Counted from the first letter of the stretch, positions 47,851 through 63,428 are shown. The stretch: 64,000 nucleotides of DNA from Halocaridina rubra (GCA_037179515.1 JAXCGZ010021106.1:16150-80149), one strand, 5' to 3'. Translations and numbers: made by a program. The notes: a model not told the origin generated them from the sequence alone.

Positions 47851-47962
47851 GAGAGAGAGAGAGATCTTTAATTAACTCTTGTTCATTCAACCAAAACTAC
47901 ATTATTGTAAAAATAATGGTTTAATTACAAATTCGTAATAATAATGATATTAATAATAATAA

Positions 47963-47993
<31 letters not shown>

Positions 47994-48396
47994 CTCCACA
48001 ATCATCATCAAAGGAAAATTATAGTTAAAAATAATAATAATAATAATAATAATAATATCTAAGGAGAATTTTTGGAATAGACATCATGAGAGTAATGCAG
48101 AGGTATATTAAAACCCAGCAGAGAGCTGGATATACATTACACATCTTATATAATCCCTTCACATCTGACAGGTCATTACACTCTCCATCTGTTTCTCTTT
48201 ACAGCCTGATAAAGGCTGTTTTATTTTATCATTTTTTGGTCCATCGTGTTGTCGCAATAATCTAAAAAAAAAAAAAAAAAAAAAAATGGGGGGGGGGGGG
48301 CATTATTCGCGAATTCCAAATTTTTTACTATTATTTTTGGGGGGCGTTATTGCAATTTCGCATATAAAAAAAATCGCGTATAAAAGGAACAAGGTG
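47851..48396 (-). mobile_element. Half fold-back element, minus orientation
   Basis: It is the reverse complement of 24770-25345: (GA)n, then TTAACTCTTGTTCATTCAAC, (AAT)n at 47935-47990 and 48028-48056, GACAGGTCATTACACTCTCC, CAGCCTGATAAAGGCTG, a poly-A/poly-G junction at 48264-48300, and the terminus ...AAAAGGAACAAGGTG. Its end lies 4 bp from the Tigger at 48401. Confidence 0.75.
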
Positions 48397-48400
48397 CATA

Positions 48401-51254
<2,854 letters not shown>

Positions 51255-51259
51255 CTTGT

Positions 51260-51466
51260 AGTCCCCGTGGCAAAGTGGTAGCGTCCGCGACTCTGAGGAG
51301 GCAGTTCGAGGGTTTGCGCCCCGTCACGGACTGAGGTTAGTAAGGGCATACACTCAGGGTAACGATTACATCTGCCAAAACAAGTCCTTCTCAAGAAGGC
51401 AACCGTCCTAGCCCTTAGTTGAAAAGGGAGTTCGTGACGTAAAACTGAAACCAAACCATATATATA
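51260..51466 (+). mobile_element. tRNA-derived SINE with target-site duplication
   Basis: The head GTCCCCGTGGCAAAGTGGTA-GCGTCC (51261 on) looks like a tRNA 5' half with an A box. GGCAGTTCGAGGGTTTGCGC is a decayed B-box region, and CGTCACGG closes the tRNA-like part near 51330. A roughly 110-bp unrelated body follows and ends TGAAACCAAACCATATATA. The 8-bp sequence CACCTTGT is present on both sides (51252-51259 and 51467-51474) and is the terminus of the repeat it landed in. Pol III transcription and LINE-driven insertion are inferred from the structure. Confidence 0.75.
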
Positions 51467-51595
51467 CACCTTGTTCTTGGAATAATGCTAAGATAGGTTC
51501 TCAAAAGTGATGAGTAAATCAAAAATCGCGTAAGAAAATTAGTCATTTTCCATAAGACATAACTCGTTCCACAACCGTCCATAGACACACTATAC
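51467..51595 (-). mobile_element. Family-B repeat, terminal part, split by SINE and hAT insertions
   Basis: CACCTTGTTCTTGGAATAAT ... CATAGACACACTATAC matches 46393-46530. The continuation (CAAAGATATAAGAAAAGTAA) is found at 54420 on the far side of the hAT element, so one family-B copy was interrupted. The copy continues to about 54640. Confidence 0.8.
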
Positions 51596-51675
51596 CAGTG
51601 GTTCCCAATCTGCAGTCCGCGGACCCCTGGTGGTCCGCAAAGGTAGTACTGGGGGTCCGTGAACTGAATTCAAAT

Positions 51676-51792
<117 letters not shown>

Positions 51793-52291
51793 AGTGAATA
51801 AGCATATTAAAAGAAAAAAATAATAATGCAGTTATACAAAGGCAACGTAACGTACTCATGCTCTCATGATTATGGCAATATTAAAAATAAACGTTTCCTC
51901 ATTATATAATCTATTTATTTTTCTTTTCTTTCTCTCTTTAGTTTTTTATGCATTTAACTCTGTACATGAAAGTGACATGTCGGATGTCAGGCAATCACAG
52001 TACGGTAGGACCGAAGCATTTATACGTTTGAGATTACCAACCTGTCATGTGTTGAACACGTACAGTCGGACCGTGGCGTGCGAGCTCAGTCTGAGCTGAA
52101 GTTCTGCACACTGATTGCTGCAACTTCGCTCTTCCTTCACCGTCTTCACGTTTTGAGCCGACAGTTGCATCCAAACGTTAATGCAACTTGAGCAGTCCGT
52201 AGTCAGTGTGTCTGTGTTTGATTCCCGAACCTTAATATTTAGTTGTATTAACTACATCAGTGATTATTTATTGTAAATATCTGATCGTACG

Positions 52292-54154
52292 ATGGATCGG
52301 TGGTTAAAAACCGGAAGCATGTTAAAACGAGACAGTAGTGATATAGGAGGTGAATGTGCGACAAGCTCAAGTGAAAAGACACTGACTTATCAGTCGAAAC
52401 GCAAATACCGTAAATACTGTGATGAATACATATCCTTTGGATTTATATGTAGAGGCAGTGAAGGTGAACAGAAACCACAATGTGTTCTCTGTTATGAAAT
52501 ATTGTCCAATGAAAGCATGAAGCCAGCCAAACTTCGCCGGCATTTTGAAACTAAGCATAAGGAGCATACTAACAAACCTGTTGAATATTTTCAAAGAAGA
52601 CGGGAAGTACTGCTTTCAAGACAAAATATTATAGAAAAAATAGGAACCGGGGGTGATAATAAGAATGCTGTGTGTGCTCCGTATGATGTTTCTCTTTTAA
52701 TAGCAAAGAGTGGAAAACACACACACAATAGCAGAGGAACTAATTCTGCCTGCTGCCAAAGCAATGGCCTCTAGGATGCATGGAGACAAAGTATCAAAGA
52801 GCTTTGATCTCATTTCATTGTCAAACACCACTGTCAAGCGGCGAATAGAAGACATGTCTGACAGTGTTAAAAATCAACTAGTGAAGAGAGTGATTAAAAG
52901 TCCGTATTATTCTTTACAATTAGATGAAAGTACAGATGTTGCTAACAGTGCTGATTTACTTGCATTTATACGATATGAATTTGACGGTACAATTAAGGAA
53001 GATTTTCTCTTTTGCCAGTCATTGCCAGCACACACAACTGATGAGTCTATTTTTAATAGTTTGAATGATTTTATAATAGCTAATGAAATTGGATGGTCAA
53101 AGTGTGTAGGAGTCCGTACTGATGGGGCTCCCGCAATGTCGGGAAAGTACAAAGGACTCAAGGCAAAAATCCAAGCTATAATACCAAATGTCAAGTGAGA
53201 ATCGTTGGCAGCAAAGAAAATACCAGAAAAATTGAAGACGACTCTAGATGAAGTAGTGAAAGTAGTTAACTTCATAAAAGTTCAGCCCTTAAATTCTCGC
53301 ATTTTTAGTGTTCTTTGTGAGGAGATGGGTAGCGCTCATGAACAACTGCTCTTGCATTCTCAAGTGCGGTGGCTGTCCCACGGTAAAGTACTTACCCGCA
53401 TATTTGAGTTGCGTGATGAAATAAGACTATTTCTTCATGATAAATCATTTCATGGGAGAGAATGGTTTAATAACTTTTCATGGATAGCTATTGTGGCATA
53501 CATGTCTGACATCTTTACTTATTTGAATGACCTAAATTTGAGCCTACAAGGGAGATCCGTAACTATTTTTAAAGTTGCAGATAAAGTGGAAGCCATGATC
53601 AAGAAATTAGAATTGTGGTCTGAACGTCTGCATAGTGGTGTGTTTGAATCCTTTCCAACACTTTATGACTTTCTTGGAACTTCTGAAGAAAACATTTCTG
53701 AAGAAATAAGAAGCCTTTTTATTCAGCATTTGCAAGGTTAAAGATCAGTTTTGGGGATTATTTTCCTCCTCATGATGGTAATAACAAGTGGATCAGGGAT
53801 CCTTTTCATGTAAATGTAAAAGATGTAAAAGAATTAACAGCAAAAGAAGAAAATAGTCTTGTTGAACTTTCATGTGACACTTCACTAAGATCACGTTTCA
53901 GCCGTTACAATTTATCAGACTTTTGGTTACTATTGAAAAATGAGTACCCAGAAGTGGCAACCAAGGCCCTGAAATATCTAATGCCATTTCCTACTACGTA
54001 TTTATGCGAGCAGGCTTTCTCACAGCTCATTTACATAAAATCAAAATACAGAAATAGGATGAATGTGGAACCTGATCTTCGCTTAAAACTGTCTGCCATT
54101 GAACCTGAAATTGAAAACATAGTAGCAGCAAAACAGCATCACCCATCTCATTAA
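52292..54154 (+). pseudogene. hAT transposase, ZBED5-like, with frameshifts
   Basis: The ATG at 52292 gives MDRWLKTGSMLKRDSSD. A BED zinc finger follows (CVLCYEILSNESMKPAKLRRHFETKHKEH split as C..C...H....H, residues about 70-98). The frame is lost at an ACACACACA run near 52712. It resumes in the hAT catalytic core: YYSLQLDESTDVANSADLLA (first Asp) and CVGVRTDGAPAMSG (second Asp). A short deletion with a stop is at 53196-53198. The frame continues through HSQVRWLSHGKVLTRIFEL and shifts again near 53740. The hAT dimerisation end FPTTYLCEQAFSQLIYIKSK (Glu of the DDE set) ends at 54152-54154. It would excise and insert the element, leaving 8-bp duplications. Three lesions make it inactive. Confidence 0.9.
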
Positions 54155-54420
54155 TGAGATTAAGATAAATTATTTTTTTTCTGCTCTGTTCTGTTCTGTA
54201 TTTCTTTCTTTATATATTTTATATATTTTCCCATTTTTTTATTTACATATGTCTTTCTGCAGAAATTAATCTAGTTTTCTGATAAGAGGAGTTTGTTGCT
54301 AGTTTATTAAAGCAGCATGTTAAGTTGACAGACTTTTCAATATCTTGGAGTCCGGGGAAAAAATCATTTAAATAAAACGGGTCCTTGGTAGTGAAAAGTT
54401 TGGGAACCACTGCACTATAC

Positions 54421-55900
54421 CAAAGATATAAGAAAAGTAAAACAGTTTATAAGTACATAACAAAGCAGAAAGACATGTAGTTATTTATATTAATATGCAA
54501 ATAGTGTACAGCAAAAAAGATATACAGATTTACTGTACAATACAGAAATTAATGCCCTCTATTATGCGGTGGGAAATAGACATACACTGGAAAGTGTATG
54601 GTGGCGGTGAGCACGAGGATGCAAACGTTTTGCCGCCTCCGTAGCAGCTGATGCACTTGTCTTTTCCTGACGATATTATATCGAAAGTTTCTTTGATGTT
54701 TGTTCTTAATGCTTTTTTTCCATTGTCTTCATAATATCCGATCGCATCTAGCGGTAGAAGAGGAGGAGGTTGCAGGAGGACGAACCCCTATTGGCAAACG
54801 TTTTGCCGCTTCCATATAAGCTTATGCTTATCACTATTCAGGCACAATATCTTATTAATAAAATATTTATTTACTCACTCTATTTGGGGTTTATCTAATT
54901 TTCAAGATTATAGTACATATTAATATTCCTTGGTTCTAAACATTATTCTATATTATTTACATATCGACAGTGCTGCACGAAATCTAAACGTAATCAAAGG
55001 AAGTTGAGAGAAAAAGAAAACTATACAAATGCTACAAAGAAAATGTATATCGGGAAACTTAAATGAAATATATATATTCTCTACACGCTATTTTCCTGAC
55101 GATATTATATCGAAAATTTGTTTGCTGATTGTTCTTAATGCTTTTTTCAATTTTCTTCATAATATTAGATTGCATTAAGCGGCACAAGAGGAGGAGGATG
55201 CGGGAGAACGAACTTTTATCAGCAAACGTTTTGTCAAACTTCCGTATCAGCTGATGCACACTCGCACGCTATTTCCCTGAGGATATTATATCGAAAATTT
55301 GTTTGCCGTTTGTTCTTAATGCTTTTTTCAATTTTCTTCATAATATTCGATCACATTAAGAGGTTGAAGAGGAGGAAGATGCAGAAGAACGAACCTCTAT
55401 CGGCAAACGTTTTGCCACTTCCGTATCAGCTGATACACCCTCGCACGCTACTTCCCTGACGATATTATATCGAAAATTTGGTTGCTGTCTGTTGTTAATG
55501 CTTTTTTTCAATTTTCTTCATAATATTTGATCGCATTAAGAGGTAGAAGAGGAGGAGGATGCGGGAGAACAAACCTCTATCGACAACCGTTTTGCCACTT
55601 CCGTATCAGCTGATGCACCCTCACATGCTATATCCCTGATGATATTATATTGAAAATATGTTTGCTGTGTTCTTGATGCTTTTTTTCCATTATATTCATA
55701 ATATTCGATCGCATTAAGAGGTAGAAAAGGAGGAGGATGGCGGAAAAGTGCCTCCGAGGCAGTCAATTTTTTTCTAAAATGAAAATTTTTTATTTTATTT
55801 TTTTGCATGGGCATTATTCGCGATTTTCATATATTTTTACTATTATATTTTAGGGGCGTTATTGCAATTTCGCGTATAAAAAAAAACGTGCAAAAAGCAA
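54421..55900. repeat. Rest of family-B copy and a 180-bp tandem repeat (4-5 units)
   Basis: Family-B sequence continues to about 54640. A repeat then follows with the landmark CCTGACGATATTATATCGAA at about 54668, and in tandem at 55095, 55276, 55455 and 55635 (period 179-181 bp). Each unit has GGCAAACGTTTTGCC (near-palindromic) and GAGGAGGAGGATGC. The single unit at 54660-54835 is separated by unassigned sequence (54836-55079). The end, 55800-55900, is the GGGGCGTTATTGCAATTTCG terminus type seen at 48340-48396. No gene is recognised. Confidence 0.8.
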
Positions 55901-55903
55901 ACA

Positions 55904-55905
<2 letters not shown>

Positions 55906-55993
<88 letters not shown>
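55906..55993. repeat. (TA)n microsatellite, about 88 bp, with a phase shift
   Basis: A TA run with one AA step at 55970-55971. Confidence 0.97.
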
Positions 55994-56606
55994 GATACAT
56001 GTAACCAAATAAGCACATTACATATGTGAAAACATGAATAACTTTTTACCTCGACGGGGACTTGAACCTAGGACTTATAATTGCTAAGTCAAGGCGCTAC
56101 CAACTACACACCACGGAAGGTTAAAAGGAATCCAACCTTATAGCTTATATCTGCTATACTTAGGAATGAATGCATTCTATCTGAATACCACTAAGTTCAT
56201 ATTACAGATTCCCCAACCTCGCTCGTGGCTTTATATTTGCATTTAATTCCCAATCTCATACGGGCCATTAAATAACCAAATAAGCAATTACATATGTGAA
56301 AACATGAATCATATTTTTACCCCGACGGGGACTTGAACCTAGGACTTATAATTACTAAGTCAAGGCGCTACCAACTACACACCATAGAAGGTTAAAAGGA
56401 ATCCAACCTTATAGCTTATATCTGCTATACTTAGGAATGAACGCATTCAGATAGAATGCGTTCATTCTTAAGTATAGCAGATATAAGCAATAAGGTTGGA
56501 TTCCTTTTAACCTTCTGTGGTGTGTAGTTGGTAGCGCCTTGACTTAGTAATTATAAGACCTAGGTTCAAGTCCTCATCGGGGTAAAAAAAATGATTCATA
56601 TATATA
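55994..56606. repeat. tRNA-like satellite: two minus units and one plus unit forming a hairpin
   Basis: tRNA-like segments lie at 56048-56120 (minus), 56318-56391 (minus) and 56511-56584 (plus). Arms of about 146 bp (56303-56448 and 56454-56599) are inverted complements with a 5-nt loop AGATA. The fold point falls exactly on the short inverted repeat GCATTC/GAATGC present in every unit. These units are more diverged (GACGGGG, CTTGAACC, CTACACACC) than those at 27-31 kb, and match the 14.8-15.5 kb variant in having an extra AC/GT in the D region. Confidence 0.9.
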
Positions 56607-56975
56607 TGTAGTGGCATAGTGTATTTTCTTTCTTTATTTGGAGTGTGTAGTGGTATGAAATATGTCTTCTTTATTTATATATTAATTTATTTATTAATTG
56701 ATATATACATTTTCACTTTATTTATTAATATTTTTTGTTGTTCTAAACTGATCCCTTAATTCTGCTTCTTTTTGTCATAACGAACTGTACATTGTTTTGG
56801 TTTTCTGTTTTATGGCAACACTGACTCTGTATTACCGCCTTTTTCGTCTAATGTGATACTTTTGGTCTGTTCATTTTCGATACATAAAATTGCTTGAAAA
56901 TTAATGACTTTGGCCTATTTTGTTACCTTAAATGATATTGTGGTAATCTTGATATCTTGTCAACATTGAACTATA
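56607..56975 (+). repeat. 5' LTR, about 369 bp
   Basis: It starts TGTAGTGGCATAGTGTATTT and ends CAACATTGAACTATA, and recurs at 60246-60617. The end is TATA-like and not the usual CA, in both copies. It is followed two bases later by the primer-binding site. Confidence 0.9.
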
Positions 56976-56978
56976 AAG

Positions 56979-56990
56979 TGGTGACCACCG
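56979..56990 (+). promoter_or_regulatory. Primer-binding site, tRNA-Trp type
   Basis: TGGTGACCACCG lies 3 bp after the 5' LTR. TGGTGACC is the start of a sequence complementary to the 3' end of tRNA-Trp (including CCA). The last bases deviate from the expected CCCGAC. Confidence 0.6.
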
Positions 56991-57129
56991 ATAGTGACAA
57001 GATAGGAGTGACAAGCTATTTGTAATTGACAAGATAGGCCTAAGTGACAAAATTTCTTCAGCATCATACCGGTAGGCAAGGCCTAGGTTTCTTTCAGTAT
57101 TTGTACTCCAAGATAAGCTGTCATAAACA

Positions 57130-57948
57130 ATGCCCGATTCTGATGATGATAAGTCTAGTGCTGTCAAGCACATAGCAGTGAAAGCTCCTGCATTCATGAA
57201 CACCTGTGTTTCAGGGTGGTTTTCTATTCTTGAAGCTCAATTTGGCTTAGCTAATGTGAAATCCAGTGAAACAAAATTCTTACATGTGTTATCTGCCTTG
57301 CCCCCTACTGTTGTAGAACGTGTTCTCCAAGACACTTTAAATAGGAGAGACTATGATATAATTAAAGCATACCTCACAAATCTTTTTGAACAGACCAAGC
57401 CTGAACTTTTCAATGATTTGATAAGTAATACAGTAATGCATGGCAAGCCTTCAGTTTATTTAGAAGAAGTTCGCAGAACTGCTTCTAAATTAGGAGTAAC
57501 AGATGACCTAGTGAAACATAAATTCTTGCAAGCAGTTCCCAGTAGTATTTCGCCAGTTTTAGCCTCTCGGCAAAATATGGATTTACCAGCTTTAGGCAAG
57601 CTTGCAGATGTACTAGTGATATTTTCTCAAAATAATAATAGGGCTAAACCCATCAATGTTGTTGATCAGTCGTCAGTTTCTCGTCAAGCTAGTACATCTC
57701 AGTATGTATCAATTTCCAAGAATCCACCTGTAGGCCTAGGAGTGCTACCTTTCCATCAAAATCAACGTCCAAAAGATTGTCGTGCCCATTTATATTATGG
57801 AACTCGGGCTAAATGGTGCAAGCCGTGGTGCCAATGGCCGAATAATTCTCAAAATATCCAGATGAAGGATTCTTCTAGAGCGCCGTCCCCAGCATCAACG
57901 TCTAGGTCCTCGTCGCCCGCACGGAATTTTCCTAGTTCGGAAAACTAA
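57130..57948 (+). CDS. gag: Gag of CHCC-type gypsy element, open 272 codons
   Basis: The ATG at 57130 opens an uninterrupted frame to TAATAA at 57946-57951. Residues 20-180 form a capsid-like helical region (VSGWFSILEAQFGLANVKSS, LPPTVVERVLQDTL, LFNDLISNTVMHGKPSVYLE). Near residues 215-235, CRAHLYYGTRAKWCKPWC is the CHCC zinc motif, followed by a Ser/Pro-rich tail. The protein forms virus-like particles and binds element RNA. Pol follows in the -1 frame with only about 10 nt of overlap. No lesion is visible in gag. Confidence 0.85.
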   Translation: MPDSDDDKSSAVKHIAVKAPAFMNTCVSGWFSILEAQFGLANVKSSETKFLHVLSALPPTVVERVLQDTLNRRDYDIIKAYLTNLFEQTKPELFNDLISNTVMHGKPSVYLEEVRRTASKLGVTDDLVKHKFLQAVPSSISPVLASRQNMDLPALGKLADVLVIFSQNNNRAKPINVVDQSSVSRQASTSQYVSISKNPPVGLGVLPFHQNQRPKDCRAHLYYGTRAKWCKPWCQWPNNSQNIQMKDSSRAPSPASTSRSSSPARNFPSSEN

Positions 57949-60240
57949 TAAAGCAGACAGAAGAGAAAATTGTAGCTACGGCCACTTCTGTTCTGCCACT
58001 TCTACAGGTTGTAGCCAAAATTGGTTGTAGTGACATGGTCTTCACTGTGGATACAGGAGCTGCAGTCTCCATTATTCCTTATAAGTATGTTTCAGAAATT
58101 TTATTAAGGCCAACAGCAGTTAATATTTCTACGGCCACTAGTGAGTCAATAAAAGTTTATGGTGAAATTATTCTTGACCTTGATATTCGGCAGTTGCACC
58201 GTCGATTTAACTGGACATTTGTTGTTGCAGATGTATGTACACCTTTATTAGGTAATGATTTTCTTTGCAATTTTGGATTGTTTATTGATTGTAAGAATAA
58301 AACTTTACATGACAATATAACACAATGTTCTGTAAAAGGTGATATTGCAAATCATAATGTTTCTTATGTGATTAATAATTTGAACTATTTACCTGATTCT
58401 GTACAACAGTTGTTCCAAGATTTTCCCTCACTCTTGTCCTGTGTTAAGCCTCTTACAGCTAATAATTCTTTCAAGAATTCTAATGTTTTTCATTATATAG
58501 ATACAGGGAGTTCTCCTCCGACATTTGCTAGATGTCGTCCGTTGGCTCCAGACAAATATTCTGCCGCCAAGGAAGCATTTAAGCAGTTGTTGGATATGGG
58601 AAATGTACAACCCTCTAAATCACCTTGGGCTTCACCCATTCATTAAGATCCTAAACCTAAGCCAGGAGAGTGGAGAGTATGTGGTGATTTTAGGCAACTT
58701 AATACCTTGACCAAGCCAGATAAATATCCTTTACCACATATTAGTAGTGTGTCATTAAAGCTTTACAAGAAAAAGATATTCAGTAAAATTGATTTGTTAA
58801 AAGCCTATCACCAGATCCCTATGAATCCTTCAGATGTTGAAAAGACAGCAGTAACCACACCCTTTGGGCTATTTGAATATTTATATATGCCTTATGGTCT
58901 TCGGAATGCCCCTGCCACTTTTCAGCGTTTGATGGACAATTTATTTAGAAACCTTGATTTTGTATTTATTTACCTGGATGATATTCTGATATTTTCAGAG
59001 AATACAGAAGAGCACAAGAAACATTTGTCTATAGTATTTGAAATCCTAAGCTCTAATAATCTTAAAATTTCTATTGATAAATGTGAATTCTTTAAAAATT
59101 AAATAGAATATTTAGGATATTTGATCACTGCTAATGGTTTAAAACCTGGTTCTCATAAACAGACAGATATTGTTGATTTTCCTAAGCCAGCAGATTCTGC
59201 TGCCTTACGTAGGTTTATAGGAATGCTCAAGTACTATAGACAAATGGTACCGCATTTTGCTGATGTTATATATCCTTTGACCGAATTAATTAGATTACAA
59301 CCTAAATCTAAAGAACTAGTATGGAATTCGGAAGCAGAATCTGCCTTTGTAAGTGCTAAAGAGTCACTTAACAATGCTTGCACCATTGCATATTTCACTA
59401 GTAAGTGTAATTCTCCACTGCATCTGGTGACTGATTGTTCCCAAGTGGCAGCTGGAGCTGCATTACACCAAATTCAGGATGGTAAATTTGTCCCTATTGA
59501 ATTCTTTTCAAAGAAATTATCAGAAACTCAGAGGTGTTATTCTACTTTTGACCGAGAACTGCTTGCTGCGTATCTGGCTGTACTAAAATTTAAACATGTA
59601 ATTGAAGGACATAAAACCGATTTATTTACTGATCATAAACCCCTTGTTTTTGCATTTAAGAATCCTCATGCAGCCAAGTCAGATAGACAGCAACGATATT
59701 GGTCTTTAATTAGCGAGTATATATCAGATGTTGTACATATCAAGGGTGCAGACAATGTTGTAGCAGATTGTCTTTCTAGACCATTACCTGTATCTTCTGT
59801 CTCAGTGGACTTACATGATTTAACCAGGATAGCTGAGAGCCAATCCACTGACACAGAAATTCTTAATTACAAAGAGAGATTGAAAATGTTCAAAATTCAG
59901 AATCATGACTTATATTGTGATGTGTCAACACCCCATCCAAGACCATTTCTTCCCTTAGCTTGTCGTAAATCAGTATTTCAACTTATGCATAACAGTTCAC
60001 ATCCAGGAGTCAAAGGTACGTTGCGCCTTATCAAAGCTAGGTACTTTTGGCCTAATATGGATCGAGATATTCGAAGTTGGACTAAAGAGTGTACTTCTTG
60101 TCAGCAAGTTAAAGTGCACCACCATACCCGTGCTCCTATTACAAATTTTACAGCACCTTTTGGGAGATTTGAATTTGTACATTTAGATATTGTTGGTCCT
60201 CTCCCTCCTAGTAAAGTCCCTGGCCAGTCTTTTACAGCAC
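57936..60240 (+). pseudogene. pol: Pol: protease, RT, RNase H, N-terminal integrase; two stops, truncated
   Basis: The same frame runs throughout with TAA only at 58644-58646 and 59100-59102. Protease: MVFTVDTGAAVSII at 58035 and PLLGNDFLCNFGL. RT: DFRQLNTLTKPDKYPLP, SKIDLLKAYHQIPM, LFEYLYMPYGLRNAPATFQR and FIYLDDILIFS (catalytic YLDD). RNase H: LHLVTDCSQVAAGAALHQ, RELLAAYLAVLKFK and FTDHKPLVFAF. Integrase: HPGVKGTLRLIKARYFWP then CTSCQQVKVH (HHCC zinc domain) and FVHLDIVGPLPPS (first catalytic Asp), after which the LTR follows at once. RT and protease residues look intact, so damage is limited to two stops and the 3' deletion. Confidence 0.9.
57939..57945 (+). promoter_or_regulatory. Candidate -1 frameshift heptamer at gag/pol boundary
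   Basis: The heptamer is GGAAAAC, phased G GAA AAC in gag, with tandem stops TAA TAA immediately after. In the -1 frame TAG lies at 57933-57935 and pol is open from 57936. The overlap is thus only the ten bases holding the heptamer, so a -1 slip would have to occur exactly here. Confidence 0.5.
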
Positions 60241-60245
60241 CGTGT

Positions 60246-60721
<476 letters not shown>

Positions 60722-61024
60722 TAATCCCTCGCTATTTCGTGGTTCACCTATCGCGGATTTTTTTTGGCAAAAAAAAAAAAATAATAAATAAAAAAAATAA
60801 AGATTATTGTGACACCAGATGGGAAAAAAATTATAAAATAAGAGAGCCTTTATCAGGCTGTAAAGAGAAACAAAGATGGAAAGTGTAATGACCTGTCAAT
60901 GTGAAGGGATTATAAAAGATGTGTAATGAATATCCAGCCTCTGCTGGGTTTTAATATACCTCTGCATTACTTTCATGATGTCTATTCCAATAATTCTCCT
61001 TAGATCTTATTAATATAATTATTA

Positions 61025-61122
<98 letters not shown>

Positions 61123-61165
61123 GGCGATAATGATTTTCCTCTCATGATGATTGTGGAGATTATTA

Positions 61166-61219
<54 letters not shown>

Positions 61220-61356
61220 ATTATTATTATTATTATTATTATCAAGGGCTCATCATTGTTTGTACATAGGTTGGTTTTACTTACTTTAATAACTGTGTAC
61301 AGTGCCCGTCCCTACTTTGCTGGGACAAAGAGAGTGTGGGGGTTGGGTAGAATAGA

Positions 61357-61637
<281 letters not shown>

Positions 61638-61649
61638 TTTATTTTATTA

Positions 61650-62615
61650 ATTTATTGCGCCAAGGCGTCAGACATTACATGAGTTCATACAAATAATGCT
61701 TCAAATGGATACAAACCAAGAATTGAACATGGTTTACAGGGAGGTGTACATATTGATAAACATTGCTGCATACTAACACACAACTCACAGTATGGCAGCA
61801 CAGAGTACAAAAGTAAAGCTCAGAGAAACGCAGAATGCACAAACAGAATTATACAGCAACATACAGAAAATATATGTATAATTCAATATAATTAATGGCC
61901 ACCAAAGTGAGGATAACGAGCAATAATAACATCAAGGTTGTCATCATTAAGTAAAAATGAGCAGATCTGTATTAAGTTCTGACCTCGTGGTAAAACATCT
62001 CTCACTGTGGGGCACTGAAGACAATAGTGGTCAAGAGTGTTAGCATTAGGACGGTCGCATAATTTACAGGAGGTGTACTGTGGCATATCTAGAGTCTGGG
62101 AGACCTGCCATAAAGGCCGATACCCCATTCTGAGCCGAGCACTAACTACATTGTTTTTTCCGCCACCATTAACCCGCGTCTGCGATACTTGTAGCGACTG
62201 TAAAGAAAGTGATCATGGTGCTGAATGGACACCACTGTTGGCCCTCTCCGTGTTGCCCTGCGCTGGACGTCATGGCAAACCCAGCTGAGTAGATGATGTT
62301 ACGTAGGCATCGGAGGGAGGGCTCAGCGTCCACAGCATGCCCATCCAGCATACAGGCAGCCTTGGCAAGACGATCCGCTGTGTCGTTGCCAGTCAGCCCA
62401 ATGTGGGATGAAGTCCATACAAATGACAAAACAAGAGAAGCATCCCGAGCGGGCCGCGAGGCGACATAGTAATATCTCCCACAGCACGGCCACAGATAGG
62501 TTCTTGGCGAGGATAGGGCTTGTAGGGCCGATTGGGAGTCACAAATTATTACCCCATTCACTCGTCGTCGAACAAGGAGAGTCACGGCATCCAAGATGGC
62601 ATTCAGTTCACAGTA
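61650..62615 (-). pseudogene. Non-LTR retrotransposon 3' relic with RNase H domain
   Basis: The minus strand from about 62615 reads TYCELNAILDAVTLL (catalytic Glu), VIICDSQSALQALSS (Asp) and VLSFVWTSSHIGLTGNDTAD-RLAKAA (His and final Asp), the order of a ribonuclease H domain as found downstream of RT in Jockey/I/R1-type elements. After a frameshift near 62150 the C-terminal zinc-knuckle-like block CKLCDRPNANTLDHYCLQCP follows (about 62020-62080), ending at a stop near 61892. The rest, to about 61650, is 3' UTR. The RT is missing: the fragment is cut by (GA)n at 62616. Confidence 0.75.
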
Positions 62616-62701
<86 letters not shown>

Positions 62702-62707
62702 AGAGAC

Positions 62708-62747
<40 letters not shown>

Positions 62748-62832
62748 AGAGTGAGAGAGAGAGAGAGAGAGAGAGAAGAGAGGAGAGGAGAGAGACGACG
62801 AGAGAGAGAGGAGAGAGAGAGAGAGAGAGAGA
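62616..62832. repeat. Imperfect (GA)n microsatellite, about 215 bp
   Basis: A GA run with many GGA and CGA interruptions, unlike the nearly pure tract at 61357, so probably older. Confidence 0.95.
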
Positions 62833-62888
62833 ATCTATAATTAACTCTTGTTCATTCAACCAAAACTAATGGTTTTAATTACAAATTC

Positions 62889-62968
<80 letters not shown>

Positions 62969-63031
62969 CTCCACAATCATCATCAAAGGAAAATCATTGA
63001 TCGCCAATAATAATAATAATAATAATAATAA

Positions 63032-63096
<65 letters not shown>

Positions 63097-63428
63097 TAAT
63101 AATTATATTAATAAGATCTAAGGAGAATTTTTGAAATAGACATCATGAAAGTAATGCAGAGGTATATTAAAACCCAGCAGAGAGCTGGATATTCATTACA
63201 CATCTTTTATAATCCCTTCACATCTGACATGTCATTACACTCTCCATCTTCTCTTTCTCTTTACAGCCTGATAAAGGCTGTTTTATTTTTATAATTTTTG
63301 GCCTGTCCTGGTGTCATAATCATTTATTTATTTATTTATTTATTTTTTTTTTAAGTGTTCCTACTTTGCGGAAATTCACTTATCGCGGCCCGTCCCGGAA
63401 CTGAACCCCGCAATAAACGAGGGCTTAC

